Program-made: the position numbers and the translations under genes
Part shown: positions 31,600-42,354 of the stretch, piece by piece
Layout of the letters: every line of letters begins with the position of its first letter
Position numbering within the stretch: position 1 is the first letter of the stretch
Notes under the pieces: model-generated
Seen by the model: the letters and a program-made list of their open reading frames with translations, nothing else
What the model was told of the DNA's origin: nothing
Database searches by the model: none
Origin: Symsagittifera roscoffensis
Lineage: Eukaryota > Xenacoelomorpha > Acoela > Convolutidae
Direction: 5' to 3'
DNA: 64,000 bases
NCBI RefSeq assembly: GCF_963678635.1
Contig: NC_087066.1
Span: forward strand, 21,671,996 to 21,735,995

Positions 31600-34200
31600 A
31601 GACCAGCTGCGTTTACTCAATCTCTTACCGCTCCCAATTTACATGCAATTAAATGATTTTCTACTTCTCTCGATAATTTATGTAGAACCCGATGAACACA
31701 ATTTTTTTTAATTGACGAGCATCAAACCGAAGAATAGAAACAAACAGAAGAACGAAAACTGACTTTACTTTTCGTACAGCCAGAGTCGCGAACCGAATTG
31801 ATGCACACGAGGATTTCCAAAATCCGAAAGGCCTCAAAAACGAATGTTAGCCCTCATGTCGAAACACGCTGAAAGGTTTCCAAATAGCAGTATCTGCACA
31901 TGGCAGCTTTGCTGCGGTTACAAGTTGTCGAGAACATGGACAAAATCTAACAAACGTGAAAAGGGATGAACATTCCTTCCAGTAATTCTGGGAATCCGAA
32001 ACAACAACAACATACTCATGAAACAAAAAAGCTTTAAATTGATATTTTAAAGGTTCAATGAACGTAGTGAAGACAATATAAAGGTTGAACTGAGTTTTTT
32101 GAAAGACTTCTTGAAAGTTGCTGAAGCTAATATTTTTTTTGCGGTTTGGCAATTGATTGCCTTTGAACTGAATTATTTGCTCAAAGGAAAATCACGATCA
32201 AAATAGGAATAATTTCAAGTATTTAATTTGGGTTTTTTCTTGAGTTTTCCCAGCGCAGTAGAAAATTAACCTAATGATCTAGTTTTTTTTAAAGTTTTTT
32301 TTGAAGCATTTGGATTGTTTTTACCAAAAAACTGTCAATTATAGAGGGTCAAACTTAAAAGTGAAAGTTTTGAAAAAATTAAATCATTTTTTTTCCGGTC
32401 TCTTTGATTACAGTGATGTTTTTCTAACTGAATATAGGCTATCCTTGGCTCTCGTTTAATTTCGAAAATTCTAAATCTTTGAGTTTATTGACAACTTTTC
32501 AATTGTCTGTTGGTTGTGTTTATATGATGGTTGTGTTTATGTGATGGTTGTGTTTATGTGCAATAGAAAACCGTAGTAGAATACCGTAATGTTTTTCTGA
32601 TGTCTTAAATATCAAATGACGGCTATCATTGAGACAATAGCTAATAAAAGAAACTATCTAACAAGAGCAGGCTCATATGGATTCATAATCTTACGATTTT
32701 TTAAGCAGGCGTCTCAAATTGTTTTCGAAAACAACTCTGATGAATTAGTTCATACCTTGAAATTTTACTAGTATTTCAGTGTCTTTGGCGTCTGATCAGC
32801 TCACCAGACAACAGTTATTTTCTTATGTGATTAGATTTTAGCCATCAAAACAGCCTGAAATGTTGCTAACTTACATTGTTTGAGTCTCTTGCTCAAAAAT
32901 TCCTATTTTTGCGATTTGATTCAAGCTATTAAAAAACTTTCAATTTTTTATCCTTTTGAAGCTTGCTTAATTTTTTTTAAACCAATGAAATTAGTCATTT
33001 CAGGTGATAAATTTTCAATACCATTTTTACTAGCTTAGATTTAAAACATAATCGATTCGAAATATAACCATCAAACTATAACTATCGTATAATTTTGGAA
33101 TATATAACAGTTTTAACGTCTGTTTAGCTTGCTTGAAGAAGTTTATCATTTTGTGACCAGATTCCAGCTAGCTGAAGTTTCCAGATTTAAGAAATTTGCT
33201 TGAAATATTTTGCTGACAAATTCGAACATTCACAATGAAATGATTCATGTATGTTTTCAATTTTCGGGTTATGTTACTTTTGTATTGTTTCATGTTTTGT
33301 TTTGATTTGGAGTTCGAAATTGTTTTGGTTTCTTTGACTTCAATAGGCGTTTTCAAATCTACTGTTATGCCAATTTTTTACGCGCCCGTTTCCTGGGTTT
33401 GTTAGTGGACTTGATGACCTACCCCTGCATTTTTGCTCTGGACTTGTTTTGGATAAATTTTTTATGTGTTTCTAACCTAGGTCTTGGTCTAGATCTTCAA
33501 CGGTTAAATAGTACACAATGGAGTCTCAAATAGCTAATAGTCTCATTCTGCAAAAAATGCCAAAAGTTTCAATGTTAGACCCACATTTGAGAAACGTTCC
33601 AGTCCAGCTTAGCATTTCCTATAGCTCTTTTTTGCTGCTGACTATTTTTGTCGCAGATCTAAGTGGCTGCATTTTCGAGTTGAAAATTGTTGAATTTTCG
33701 TCCCAAGATAAGTGCTTTCTGAGAGTCGATGAACGTAGTTCAGACTCTATATAGGTCGTGATGATTTTTTGTTTCTTTTTTTTTCAGGAAAAGTCTTAAA
33801 TGTTGTTCAAGCTCAAGATTACTTTTTCTCGGTTTGTTTTTTGATTTCTTTTGAGTTATTACTATTCATTGAACATATTGATCCAGCTTTCTCAAATTGG
33901 GTTAGTTTTATCAAAAAGTGTCAATCATACATTGTTCTAGAAATTAAAAGAGCTTCAAAGGCATCTAATTTTTTGGAAATTCGAAAGTTCAGATTTTTCA
34001 AAAATCAAGACAACATTTTTTCTGATTACTTGCGATCATTGACTCTTTTCAAACTGTCTGTTGGCTAGGTTCAAAAGTTTTTGGGCAATGATAATTTTGG
34101 CGATAGCGCAATGTGCTATTTGTACAACAACTGGTTAACCATGTTTTAAATGTGTTAGACACGTCAAAACGCAAAAATGATCATTTGTCGATGGTCGTTG
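31600..34200. other. repeat-rich, no supported gene
   Basis: AT-rich. It contains a 17-bp tandem repeat (32,511-32,560, unit TGGTTGTGTTTATRTGA, three copies). It also holds pieces of a dispersed repeat carrying TTGATCCAGYTTTCTyAAaTTGG (about 32,250-32,345 and 33,860-34,070), which recurs near 29,190-29,300 and 63,705-63,960. A small ATG frame at 33,518 looks coding for about 25 codons but has no confirmed exon structure. Confidence 0.4.
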
Positions 34201-36725
34201 ATGATTCGATTTGGCCTCGTTTCGAGAATTTTTCTAGTTTCTACGTCTTGTAATATGTTATTTTTGAAATAAGTTCCCGAAGTATGGATGAAGTTGTCCA
34301 AGGGCAATGAAAGAAAAAAATTGAAACTGAATTTTTATATGATAACTTTCTTAGGGTGAATAAATTGAACGCCTTCCTGCTTCTTTTTCGAAAAAAAACA
34401 CCTAGAAACAGATATAAACAAGGATAGTAGGTTAGTATGCAAGTAGTACAGAATGTTCCGACCATAGATTGTCTTTAGAAAACTACGGTTTAGAAAGTTT
34501 TTTTTCCAAGTTGGTGTAGTTTTTTTTTCGCGGTGTGATAAAAGGATCTGACGTTAAAATGTAATTTAGTTAGACAGTCATAGTAATATAGGCAAATTTT
34601 TAAAAAATGGTTGTAAAAAATGACTAAAAAAATTAAAACAAATTTGCAGAATGGAGCATAAAACTCCAAAAACGAGTTATACATTCTTAAAATTAAGTTT
34701 TAAGGTCTTAAGTTTGGCATAATTCAGCTTGTAAGCCTACACTCTCACGCCATATTAGCTCCAAATGAGACCAAAAATCAAAAATTTCACACCGGTTTTT
34801 CTCGACACTAAGAAAATGTGTTGGAAAATTTTTAATGTCGTTCGAATTACGACTGAAAGGGCTTCAATATGATATATCACTCAACCCAGTCCGATGGTGA
34901 TTTGTGGTTCCTACAAAACTAAAGGAAAACAAAACTAAAACACGCGAATACAAAGTTCCCCCCTATTTTCAATAGTCGGAACGAAAATCCGAATGCTTTT
35001 GTTCGGCAAAGATACAGCAAGCTTTATCAAATCAGAATACAGACTTTTTTTTGGATCAACAGCTAGTTTAACAATCAGTTAGCATGACTCTTCTGGTGGC
35101 AAAGTATCTTAACGTCTATGTTTTTTGAGCATTTTATTATACATATGTTTTTTTAGCATTTTATTACATTTTAAAGCCATTTCATTAGATTTTTTGTTGT
35201 TGACTCTGAATCAACTCTTTTTTTTTTAGTTTCCTTTGTTCGCTCAGTATTTTTATTTTTTTTTCGGCTCTAATGGTTCTGCTGATTATATATATGTTCA
35301 GCTGTCTCGTAATTCGTTGCTTAAAAACCAAACTTTTTACTTTCATTTGAGCTTCCGTGGGGGGGGGGGGGGGAGTGAAATTGGAATTTTTAAATGGTTT
35401 AAATTGTTTTATAGCTCAATTTTTTCGGCTCAACAGTCGTCTACCCAAGTTTATCTGTCTGCTTTGAATCCGTTCGAAGAATTTTGTTTTTAATTGCTAA
35501 TTCAACACTGGCAGTTGTGTTTCTCAATATTTTCCCTCCAATTCAATCGCATTTCAGACACGTAAAAATCATTTTTTGTCTTTTTTTTATACTCCTTTAC
35601 CCTTTTCGGCTTTCATCCTGTTTTTCGGGCTAGCAGCGCTTTTTTTGTTGTAGCGCTAAGCTCCACTCCGCCTTTGAGTTAAAAATCATATTTTTAATGG
35701 CCGCGTTGGGAATATTCTGATCTACATTAACAGCTTGTTTTTTCATAATAATTTATTGGTTGCAGAATTCTTCATCGCTTGTTGGTACTCTTGTTGTTCA
35801 TCACTCTTTTGATGAACCTTCACTATCTCCAGAAGCGCGCTGTGAAACTTTCAGATTCAAAACTACGTCCCTTTCACATTCTTCTACTTTCACATTCACA
35901 AAACACATTCTAATAAAAAAAAATAATAAAAAAAGTTACTGTAGCCCACATAATGTAATTAGATTTGAAGTGTATACTTTAAAGTTAGTTAAAATATTTG
36001 GCTAGTTTGTACGTTGCCTACATTGTTTTATAAAGAAAATTATTAGTCGCTTGCTTAAGAACCCGGGTAGACAAACCTGAAAAAAAGACAAGTGACATTT
36101 GTGAGTTATTCAATTTTCTTAGCGAATTAACGAAAAGAAACATTACTTTTTCTTCGTTCTACTGATAAAAAATCAGGTCGTCTAGTTATTTATAATCAAA
36201 CGAGTAATCACACATGATATGTCAATTGACTAGCTACTCGGCCAAGTTTTTTTACAAGATCAAAAGAACCGTGTTAAAGATAGCATTGGAAAACGAGTTG
36301 TTCAGTGTGATCGGCGAGTCTAAGTTTCATGCTTTGATAAGAATTGGTGGCCTGTTTTTCTGAATCAAGATGTGATATTTTGATCGTCAATGTCATGAGA
36401 TAAGAAGTTTTTCACCCTTGGCTTTTCTGATTTAATTTCGAAATCTTTCCTTGACCTGCAATCTTATTGGTTCGTCGTCAGTTAGAAGTTAGTCAGAATC
36501 TTTGCAGATCGGATTAGGTCGTTTGATGCCCGAATTGTAAATTTGCTTGATGAAGCTTTAGTCAAATAAGTACGTGTTAAAAAACCGTTATCTTTCAAAT
36601 AGCACCAAAGAGAGGTGAATTAGTTTAAACTTATTTGCTCGAATTGAACAAATCTTAAGTAGTTGTCAAAGTTTTAAAGACGAGTGAAAGTCGTTCATTT
36701 AGTCTTACATCTGTCTAAATTGCAG
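34200..36725. other. upstream flank of the polyketide synthase gene; no supported gene
   Basis: AT-rich. 34,780-34,960 is an inverted copy of sequence at 39,000-39,190 (shared GTGATATATCATATT and CAGTCGTRATTCG). A 15-G run lies at 35,359-35,373. A candidate terminal exon after TTGGTTGCAG (35,765 on) with AATAAA downstream is too weak to call. Confidence 0.4.
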
Positions 36726-36751
36726 CTGCTCCAAAACTACCCGAACTCAAA
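36724..36751 (+). promoter_or_regulatory. splice acceptor and 26-base leader of the polyketide synthase gene
   Basis: ATCTGTCTAAATTGCAG ends at 36,725, a pyrimidine-containing tract plus CAG. Twenty-six bases later comes the ATG in the favourable context CAAAATGA. This fits a 5'-UTR intron or a spliced-leader acceptor. The donor or leader source is not identified. Confidence 0.5.
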
Positions 36752-38686
36752 ATGACTTCGTCAATAATTGGCAAAAGCGTAGTGATCGTCCCCTCTCAAT
36801 TGATAACCCAAGACGACACTTACGATTTAGTCGATCAACTTGTATCGGACCCCAAAGAGAAATCAAAGGTGCGAAGTATAGTCAAAAACACAAACATCGC
36901 CAAGCGGCATGCATGTATACCCATTGAGAAAGTGTTGAAGCAGGATACGAGTCCGGGAGGCAGACACAAGGCCTACTTACCCATTGCTCGTGAGTTTGCC
37001 CAGCGAGTTGCTGAGAGGGCTCTGTTCGAAGTGAACGCAACGAAAGAGGATATCGATGCTATAATAGTGACATCGTGTACTGGATTCGCGATGCCATCTC
37101 TGGGAAATTATCTGATAAGTGACATGGGATTTAAACACACGACGCGAGTGCTCCCAGTGGCCCAGTGGGGATGTGCGGGAAGCGTGGCGGCGCTGAACTG
37201 GGCTCATACCCATTGCTTGGCCTACCCGAAACAAGCAGTCCTTTTCGTTGCTGTAGAGCTATGCAGCTTGATGTATCAGCCCTCGGATACAGATCTGTCC
37301 ATGATGATTTGCAACAGTCTCTTTGGAGATGCAGCTGGAGGCGTGGTTGTGATGGGAGAACAGAATAAAATTATTGAACGAAAATGGCCTCACACCTCGG
37401 CAGGGTTTCGACTTCTGAAGCACGAGACTTTCTGCCCACCTGACAAGATGCATTACCTCTACTATGATGAGGATCATGAGGGGTGGCATTTCAGATTGGC
37501 TCCGAATGTTGTGAGTACCGTCGGAACCATCGCTCCGTATATGAAGAGGTTCCTGGAAGAAGACTGTGATCAGGATATATGCGAGTCTTCCATGCGCTAT
37601 CTGGTTCACACGGGTGGTCCTAAAATTCTGCAGGAGTTGCTGGACGAAATGTTTCCTCAATACAAAATCAAACCAGGAGTCGATGCTAACCCCAAAGATG
37701 TCGAAGGCTGCAATCCCAAAAATCTGAATGCTATAAACTACCTCTCAAACAGGCGTGTCCGCCAAATTGACAACGCGCTCACGACTATGCGTGCTTTTGG
37801 AAATACCTCGAGTGTGACCGTTTTGACTGAGCTCCGATTGGAGATGTTAGACTATGAACGAAGAATCGCGGCAGGAGTAAACGATGCCTCGTTTCCAGCG
37901 TTGCTTGTGGCTTGCGGCCCTGGATTCACGGCTGAGTGGGCTTATGGGAAGTTTTTTGCTCGTCCTGCCGAGCTGCGGTCGCCAACCCACTCGCTTGAGA
38001 GACCAGTCTGCTTCACAATGGAGTTACCCAAAATCGATGTTCTGGTTATCGGGATGGGATCTTGCGGTGCTTTTTTGTCGAGCAAACTATGCGAGGCGGG
38101 CTTGAATGTTGGATCAGTGGCCTTTCAAACAACCGTCGAAGCTCCCAAGTATCATCTGAACGGAGATTTCTCCATATGGGTCAAAAAACTAGGAATCGAG
38201 GCCGAGTGTGACAAGGGAGACCTAGATGTAGTTGCATCTTTCAAAAAGGTACTTTTGGAGTACAGAACCGACGATAAGCTGATTCCTTTCTGGGATTTCA
38301 GAGTGGTTAGTATTAATAGAGATTTGGACGTTCTAAGAACCAGTCGATTCCAGGAAATGAACAATGATGACATCTTTTCGGTAATTTTGGAGCACGTTCC
38401 AACTGGCGTTACCCAGCAGGTGCAGACTAGGTGCGTTGTCGCAACCGAGAATGATGAAAGTTCGAAACTCGTAGAAGAGTTTGGGGTTCGATACCCCGAG
38501 AAGTCGTACGTCGTGAAGGCATACAATTCAAATCTGAATATTATTTTCGATGAAAGCTCAAGTGTATGTGGTGATATAGTTTCAAATTTGACAAAATCTT
38601 CTACAAATGCTGCATTCAACAATGGACAGTTAAGAATCAAGTCAGATGGCCTGCAAGAAGTCACTGAAATGTTGACTAAATTTTAG
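36752..38686 (+). CDS. type III polyketide synthase fused to a flavoprotein-like domain
   Basis: An uninterrupted 644-codon frame. Residues 1-405 are a type III polyketide synthase (chalcone/stilbene synthase superfamily), which extends a CoA-bound starter with malonyl units. The nucleophile is Cys141 (QWGCAGS). The partners are His286 (LVHTGGP) and Asn351 (FGNTSSV). FGDAAGG (191-197) and ACGPGF (387-392, in the place of the family GFGPG loop) are also present. The tone of VELCSL and IAKRHACIP is closer to bacterial than plant enzymes. Residues 424-644 open with IDVLVIGMGSCGAFL, a GxGxxG dinucleotide-binding turn (Gly434/436/439). A later segment (VTQQVQTRCVVATE) resembles the strand before the ATG motif of FAD oxidoreductases. 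This domain is about half the usual length and may be degenerate. Usual type III enzymes are about 350-400 residues. There is no intron in the coding sequence. The start is supported by the acceptor 26 bases upstream. The product is unknown. Confidence 0.9.
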   Translation: MTSSIIGKSVVIVPSQLITQDDTYDLVDQLVSDPKEKSKVRSIVKNTNIAKRHACIPIEKVLKQDTSPGGRHKAYLPIAREFAQRVAERALFEVNATKEDIDAIIVTSCTGFAMPSLGNYLISDMGFKHTTRVLPVAQWGCAGSVAALNWAHTHCLAYPKQAVLFVAVELCSLMYQPSDTDLSMMICNSLFGDAAGGVVVMGEQNKIIERKWPHTSAGFRLLKHETFCPPDKMHYLYYDEDHEGWHFRLAPNVVSTVGTIAPYMKRFLEEDCDQDICESSMRYLVHTGGPKILQELLDEMFPQYKIKPGVDANPKDVEGCNPKNLNAINYLSNRRVRQIDNALTTMRAFGNTSSVTVLTELRLEMLDYERRIAAGVNDASFPALLVACGPGFTAEWAYGKFFARPAELRSPTHSLERPVCFTMELPKIDVLVIGMGSCGAFLSSKLCEAGLNVGSVAFQTTVEAPKYHLNGDFSIWVKKLGIEAECDKGDLDVVASFKKVLLEYRTDDKLIPFWDFRVVSINRDLDVLRTSRFQEMNNDDIFSVILEHVPTGVTQQVQTRCVVATENDESSKLVEEFGVRYPEKSYVVKAYNSNLNIIFDESSSVCGDIVSNLTKSSTNAAFNNGQLRIKSDGLQEVTEMLTKF

Positions 38687-38817
38687 GGACTCTGTTAATT
38701 TTATTACATGTTTTTGCTATTGTAATTTTTTCAATTTTTGTAATCTGGCTGCATTTAAATTTTAATCAATTTGCTTAGAATCAATTGAGGTTTTTGTGCG
38801 AAAATCTGTTCTTCGAC

Positions 38818-38823
38818 AATAAA
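38818..38823 (+). terminator. polyadenylation signal of the polyketide synthase gene
   Basis: AATAAA lies about 130 bases after the stop codon, in AT-rich sequence, as expected for an animal mRNA 3' end. Confidence 0.6.
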
Positions 38824-38829
38824 GTAAAA

Positions 38830-41095
38830 GGTTCTTCAATTGACTGCAATACACCATAAATTTGAAGTTTAGCAAGAGCGTTTACAAGGAATAATCATGA
38901 ATGATTTCAGAGAACAGCTACTGAGCTCAAGAGATTTTTTAGTAGGGCAGTCCATTTTTCCCACTGACTTTTAATCGGCTGTAATTCAGTTTTTTTTGTT
39001 TTCGGATGTGTTTTTGTTTTTTCTTTTCCTTGCTAAATCAGGTACCACAAATAATTATTGGAATGGGTGGAGTGATATATCATATTAAAGTTATCGAGCC
39101 CATTCAGTCGTGATTCGAGCGAAGTTATAAAAATTCAAAAAGTTTTGCAGTACCGAGAAAAACAGTTTAAAAATTTTGGCTTATTTATGCTCAAATTCTA
39201 CTTTCGCGAAGAAACCGCATACTTTTTTAGTTTGGTTAACAACGATGAAAAATGGAGTTTACAAATAAGGATCATCAGGTTTCCGGTCATAGGCGTCTGA
39301 AAAGGGACCAGAATTTGTCATGAATTTCTCAGGCTAACGTTTAATGATTTTGAGCGCTGCTTATAACAATCATTAATGTCGTAGCAGCCGCGGTTTATAA
39401 CACTTATTACAACAGTAATTTCAAAATGGCCTGAAAATTATTTTCTATTATAATCATTAATCAAAATCGTTTGTTATATGCTGGTTAAGCCATTGGTAGT
39501 TTGTTCTAAACTTGATATTATAGTCACTCTACCATGCCATGCCAAAAAATGTTGAAACGAAAAATATATTGAAATACTGAAGCTCTTATTGTTCACTTCA
39601 ACATACTCCAACAATCCAAGAACTTGTTTCAAAAACATCTGAGAAAAAAATTTTAAAAAAATTCAATGGAAATTTTAGCAAATTCTGAAGACGTCAACCA
39701 CTTCTCGTAGTCGGAAAATAAGCTTGATCGGAACATTCCGCCCAAAATGAATGGCTAACCTTGCTTCATTCATATCATAGAAGGTTTGAATTTAGACTCA
39801 TACTAGAAGCAATTTATTGTTGCGATCACGTCACTGACTGAAAGTAACCGAAGGTTACTATGGCGTAGGGTGATTTTTGATAGATATTGACTGCCCTAAA
39901 AAAACACGCTGGGGATCAATTGTAGAATGATCTTAAAATTTTTTTCAGTTTTGGTTCGGATCTTAAAAAGTTTTAAGAAATTCGTTTTGTGTCGAAAAAA
40001 TTGGCATGATTTTTCTTTCGATTTTCAGACTAAACTTTATAACATCAATTTTGATGATGCCCAATTTTTTCTAAATTCAGTTGTCTACGTTTTGTATTTC
40101 AGATTATCTATTGGTTTTCGTTTTTATACTGCTCATTGTGGCTTAAACATTCTGTGCTACTTGCCTAGCAGCCGGCTAATCTTGTTATTTTTGTTTTTTG
40201 TGTCAATCTTATAGTTTTGATCAGTGAAGCTCAGTATGTAAGACGAAACTGTTAACTGGTCAATTTTGTATTTCCAGGAAGTCATAAAGGTCAATTGGAT
40301 TGAAAACTATCTACTAAGATCAAGTGCCTGATGTTAACTCCTATGCAAAGCTCGAGGTTAGTGGACTTGTCTTTCATAGGCACAAAGTCCGACGAATCAG
40401 TTCTTCCAAAATCAAGATAACAATCTAACGAAGAAAGGATCAGATAACAAGATGAACGATTCGGCAAATAGAATCACATGTCGATCAAAGTAGACCGCGA
40501 TATTTGACGTCATTAGAGGATGATCTGCTGCTCATTATCTTATTCTTAAAGTCTTTCTTTAGGGGTTGAAAAGTGACTTCTAATACCTTGTAAAGATTGG
40601 CAAGTTTCTTTAATCTCGGTTTGGAGATTTTCGAATTTTGTGGGCCTAACCCAATATATCTCTCAATGACAATAGTCTAGTTTTTGAACCGAATTGAGCA
40701 GAAAATTTAGTTCTGAGGGAAACTTAGAGGATGAAAACAGTTTCCAACTCAGGTGCAAAATTAAGCAGGCTGATAGATTTTGGTGGAAATGTCCACCCCT
40801 TAGAATATTTTTAACGCCTAGAGCTCAAATTAAATGTTTTATACTGGAATCAATTTTCGTTAAATTTTAATGGCTTAAAAATTTGGTGGCTTTTATGTGC
40901 GCGGTAAAATTGAATCTAAATTGTGTTGCGTTCAAGTAATAATTCCAAACTAAATTGACGCAAGCTACTTTGTCCTTTTAGTTCCATGGTAGACTTAAAT
41001 AATATTTATCAGAACCAGTTACTTTTTGAAGTTTGTTTAGTTTTCAAAATATATTTCTGTTTTTTTTTTGCATTTTTCTTTCGCCGTTATTCTTA
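38830..41095. other. repeat-rich, no supported gene
   Basis: 38,930-39,280 holds the inverted partner of 34,780-34,960. At 39,843-39,859 a perfect stem-loop AGTAACC-GAA-GGTTACT precedes ATGGCGTAGGGTG. A decayed copy of that end recurs at about 61,120-61,155. A possible short terminal exon follows TTGTATTTCCAG at about 40,278 (17 codons) but is too weak to call. Confidence 0.45.
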
Positions 41096-41099
41096 CACT

Positions 41100-41473
41100 A
41101 GCGACCAGTGCAGTGTATTTGTACGACGAACCTTCTTCTTTTCTAATCTAACTCGCAAATAAAGGTGTTCATTAAAGTGTTCAAGTATTTGGTGGCACTT
41201 TTACTAAAATCACGATCTGTAGCTTTGGAAATTTTATAGCATCTGTTCTCTGCTTTTTTGTGGATAGTGTTTATGATTTATTAAGCATCCATGGCTGAGT
41301 TATTAGTGCGTGAGACTCATAATTTCTAGGTCGCAGGATCGAATCCGACACGTTTTTTTTACTGATTTATTTTTACTTATTCGAAGCTTATTTCTTTTTT
41401 TCTTATTCACTTCATAGAGCTGCTTTTTTGTCGTGTTCTTGCTAATGCTTGCGAAGCGCAGCTTCGTCTGTGT
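41100..41473 (+). repeat. family A tRNA-derived SINE-like repeat, copy 1
   Basis: The order is a conserved head (GCAGTGTATT, ...CTCGCAAATAAA...GTTCATTAAA), the phrase TAGCATCTGTTCTCTGC, a tRNA-like segment at 41,285-41,352, and a tail ending in the stem-loop GCGAAGC-GCA-GCTTCGT and then CTGTGT. The tRNA-like segment has an A box (TGGCTGAGTTATTAG), an anticodon-arm-like GAGACTCATAA and a B box (GGATCGAATCC). CTCATAA is the anticodon loop of elongator tRNA-Met, so that is the likely source. Pol III transcription is inferred from the boxes. Confidence 0.7.
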
Positions 41474-41879
41474 TCAACTTGTATTTGTGAAGTGCAACTT
41501 TAACTTTGTGCAACTTATGCTATCTTAAAATAGATATTTGTAAATTAATACCAAAGACTCATACTATATTACAAAAATCTGACATTGTAGTACTGATATA
41601 CATTGTAATACTGATATTAATTTTTTCAATAGTTTAACAGTTTTGAGGTTATATTGCTACTTTTTAAATATATGTTTTTTTGTATTGCAAATGGGTTGTA
41701 TTTTGGCATGTATGTACCCATATAGTGACCCCATAGGTCTTTTACTTTTTTTATTCTTTGAAATTTAGTTATTTTTTGTCGAAAGGCCACTTTTAATCCA
41801 AAAACTACAAACAAACACATGTGGTCGGCTGATTTGAATGTAGTAAAGAACGTTTTAGCCTTGTACTACAAGACCCTTC

Positions 41880-42160
41880 ATCTCCTATAGCTACAGGACA
41901 CAGTAGTTTGCAACTTTTCGATTTCAACGAGCAGGTGGACGAAATTTTTCTTCGTTTCTGTGGTCTTCTCTGCAAATTTTACAAAAGCGAAGCGTAGTGT
42001 TTCGTTACGAAGAATTTTTTTCTAAGCTAAGTCGCAAATAAAAGTGCTCATTTGGTGCCCCTCTTGTTATATTTCAGTTTAAGCCTATTTAAGCATAGGC
42101 AACTCAATAGCATCTGTTGCTGCTTTATTTTTGGCTAGTGTTAGGTCCTGTTTGAAAAAC
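41880..42160 (+). repeat. fragments of foldback family and family A head
   Basis: 41,885-41,975 matches the left arm of the foldback element at 49,820 (TTTCAACGAGCA...TTCTCTGCAA). 41,985-42,150 matches the head of family A (GCGTAGTGTTTCGTTACG, GTCGCAAATAAA, TAGCATCTGTTG, GGCTAGTGTT). It stops where the next foldback region begins. Confidence 0.55.
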
Positions 42161-42354
42161 AGCTATTATAAAAATGTATGGCATTCGTTTTTTGTTTTTT
42201 TTTGCGACGCTTTGGAAAAATTTTTGCACTTTGCGCTGAAATTTCAATTTTTCTCAAAAATTACTGTACTGTTCTTCAAAAAAGGTACCAATGGACAAAT
42301 CGGCTACTCTTCTATGTGCCTGCATATTTCGCTGGTCTTTTCATTTTACTCCAA

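Noticed and set aside
35359-35373. 15-G run as a G-quadruplex regulator
   Set aside because: A plain homopolymer in AT-rich sequence with no nearby gene start; slippage explains it.
35765-36005. Terminal exon after TTGGTTGCAG with AATAAA downstream
   Set aside because: Only one splice signal and low-complexity Ser/Thr/Lys-rich translation; no partner exon found.
36752-38686. Bacterial contamination as the source of the polyketide synthase
   Set aside because: AT-rich repeat-filled flanks, a splice acceptor, AATAAA and a GC slope inside the gene argue for true integration, though read support was not available.
41285-41352. Looks like a tRNA-Met gene
   Set aside because: It is embedded in a dispersed repeat with other copies, and its acceptor stem does not pair properly, so I call it part of the repeat.
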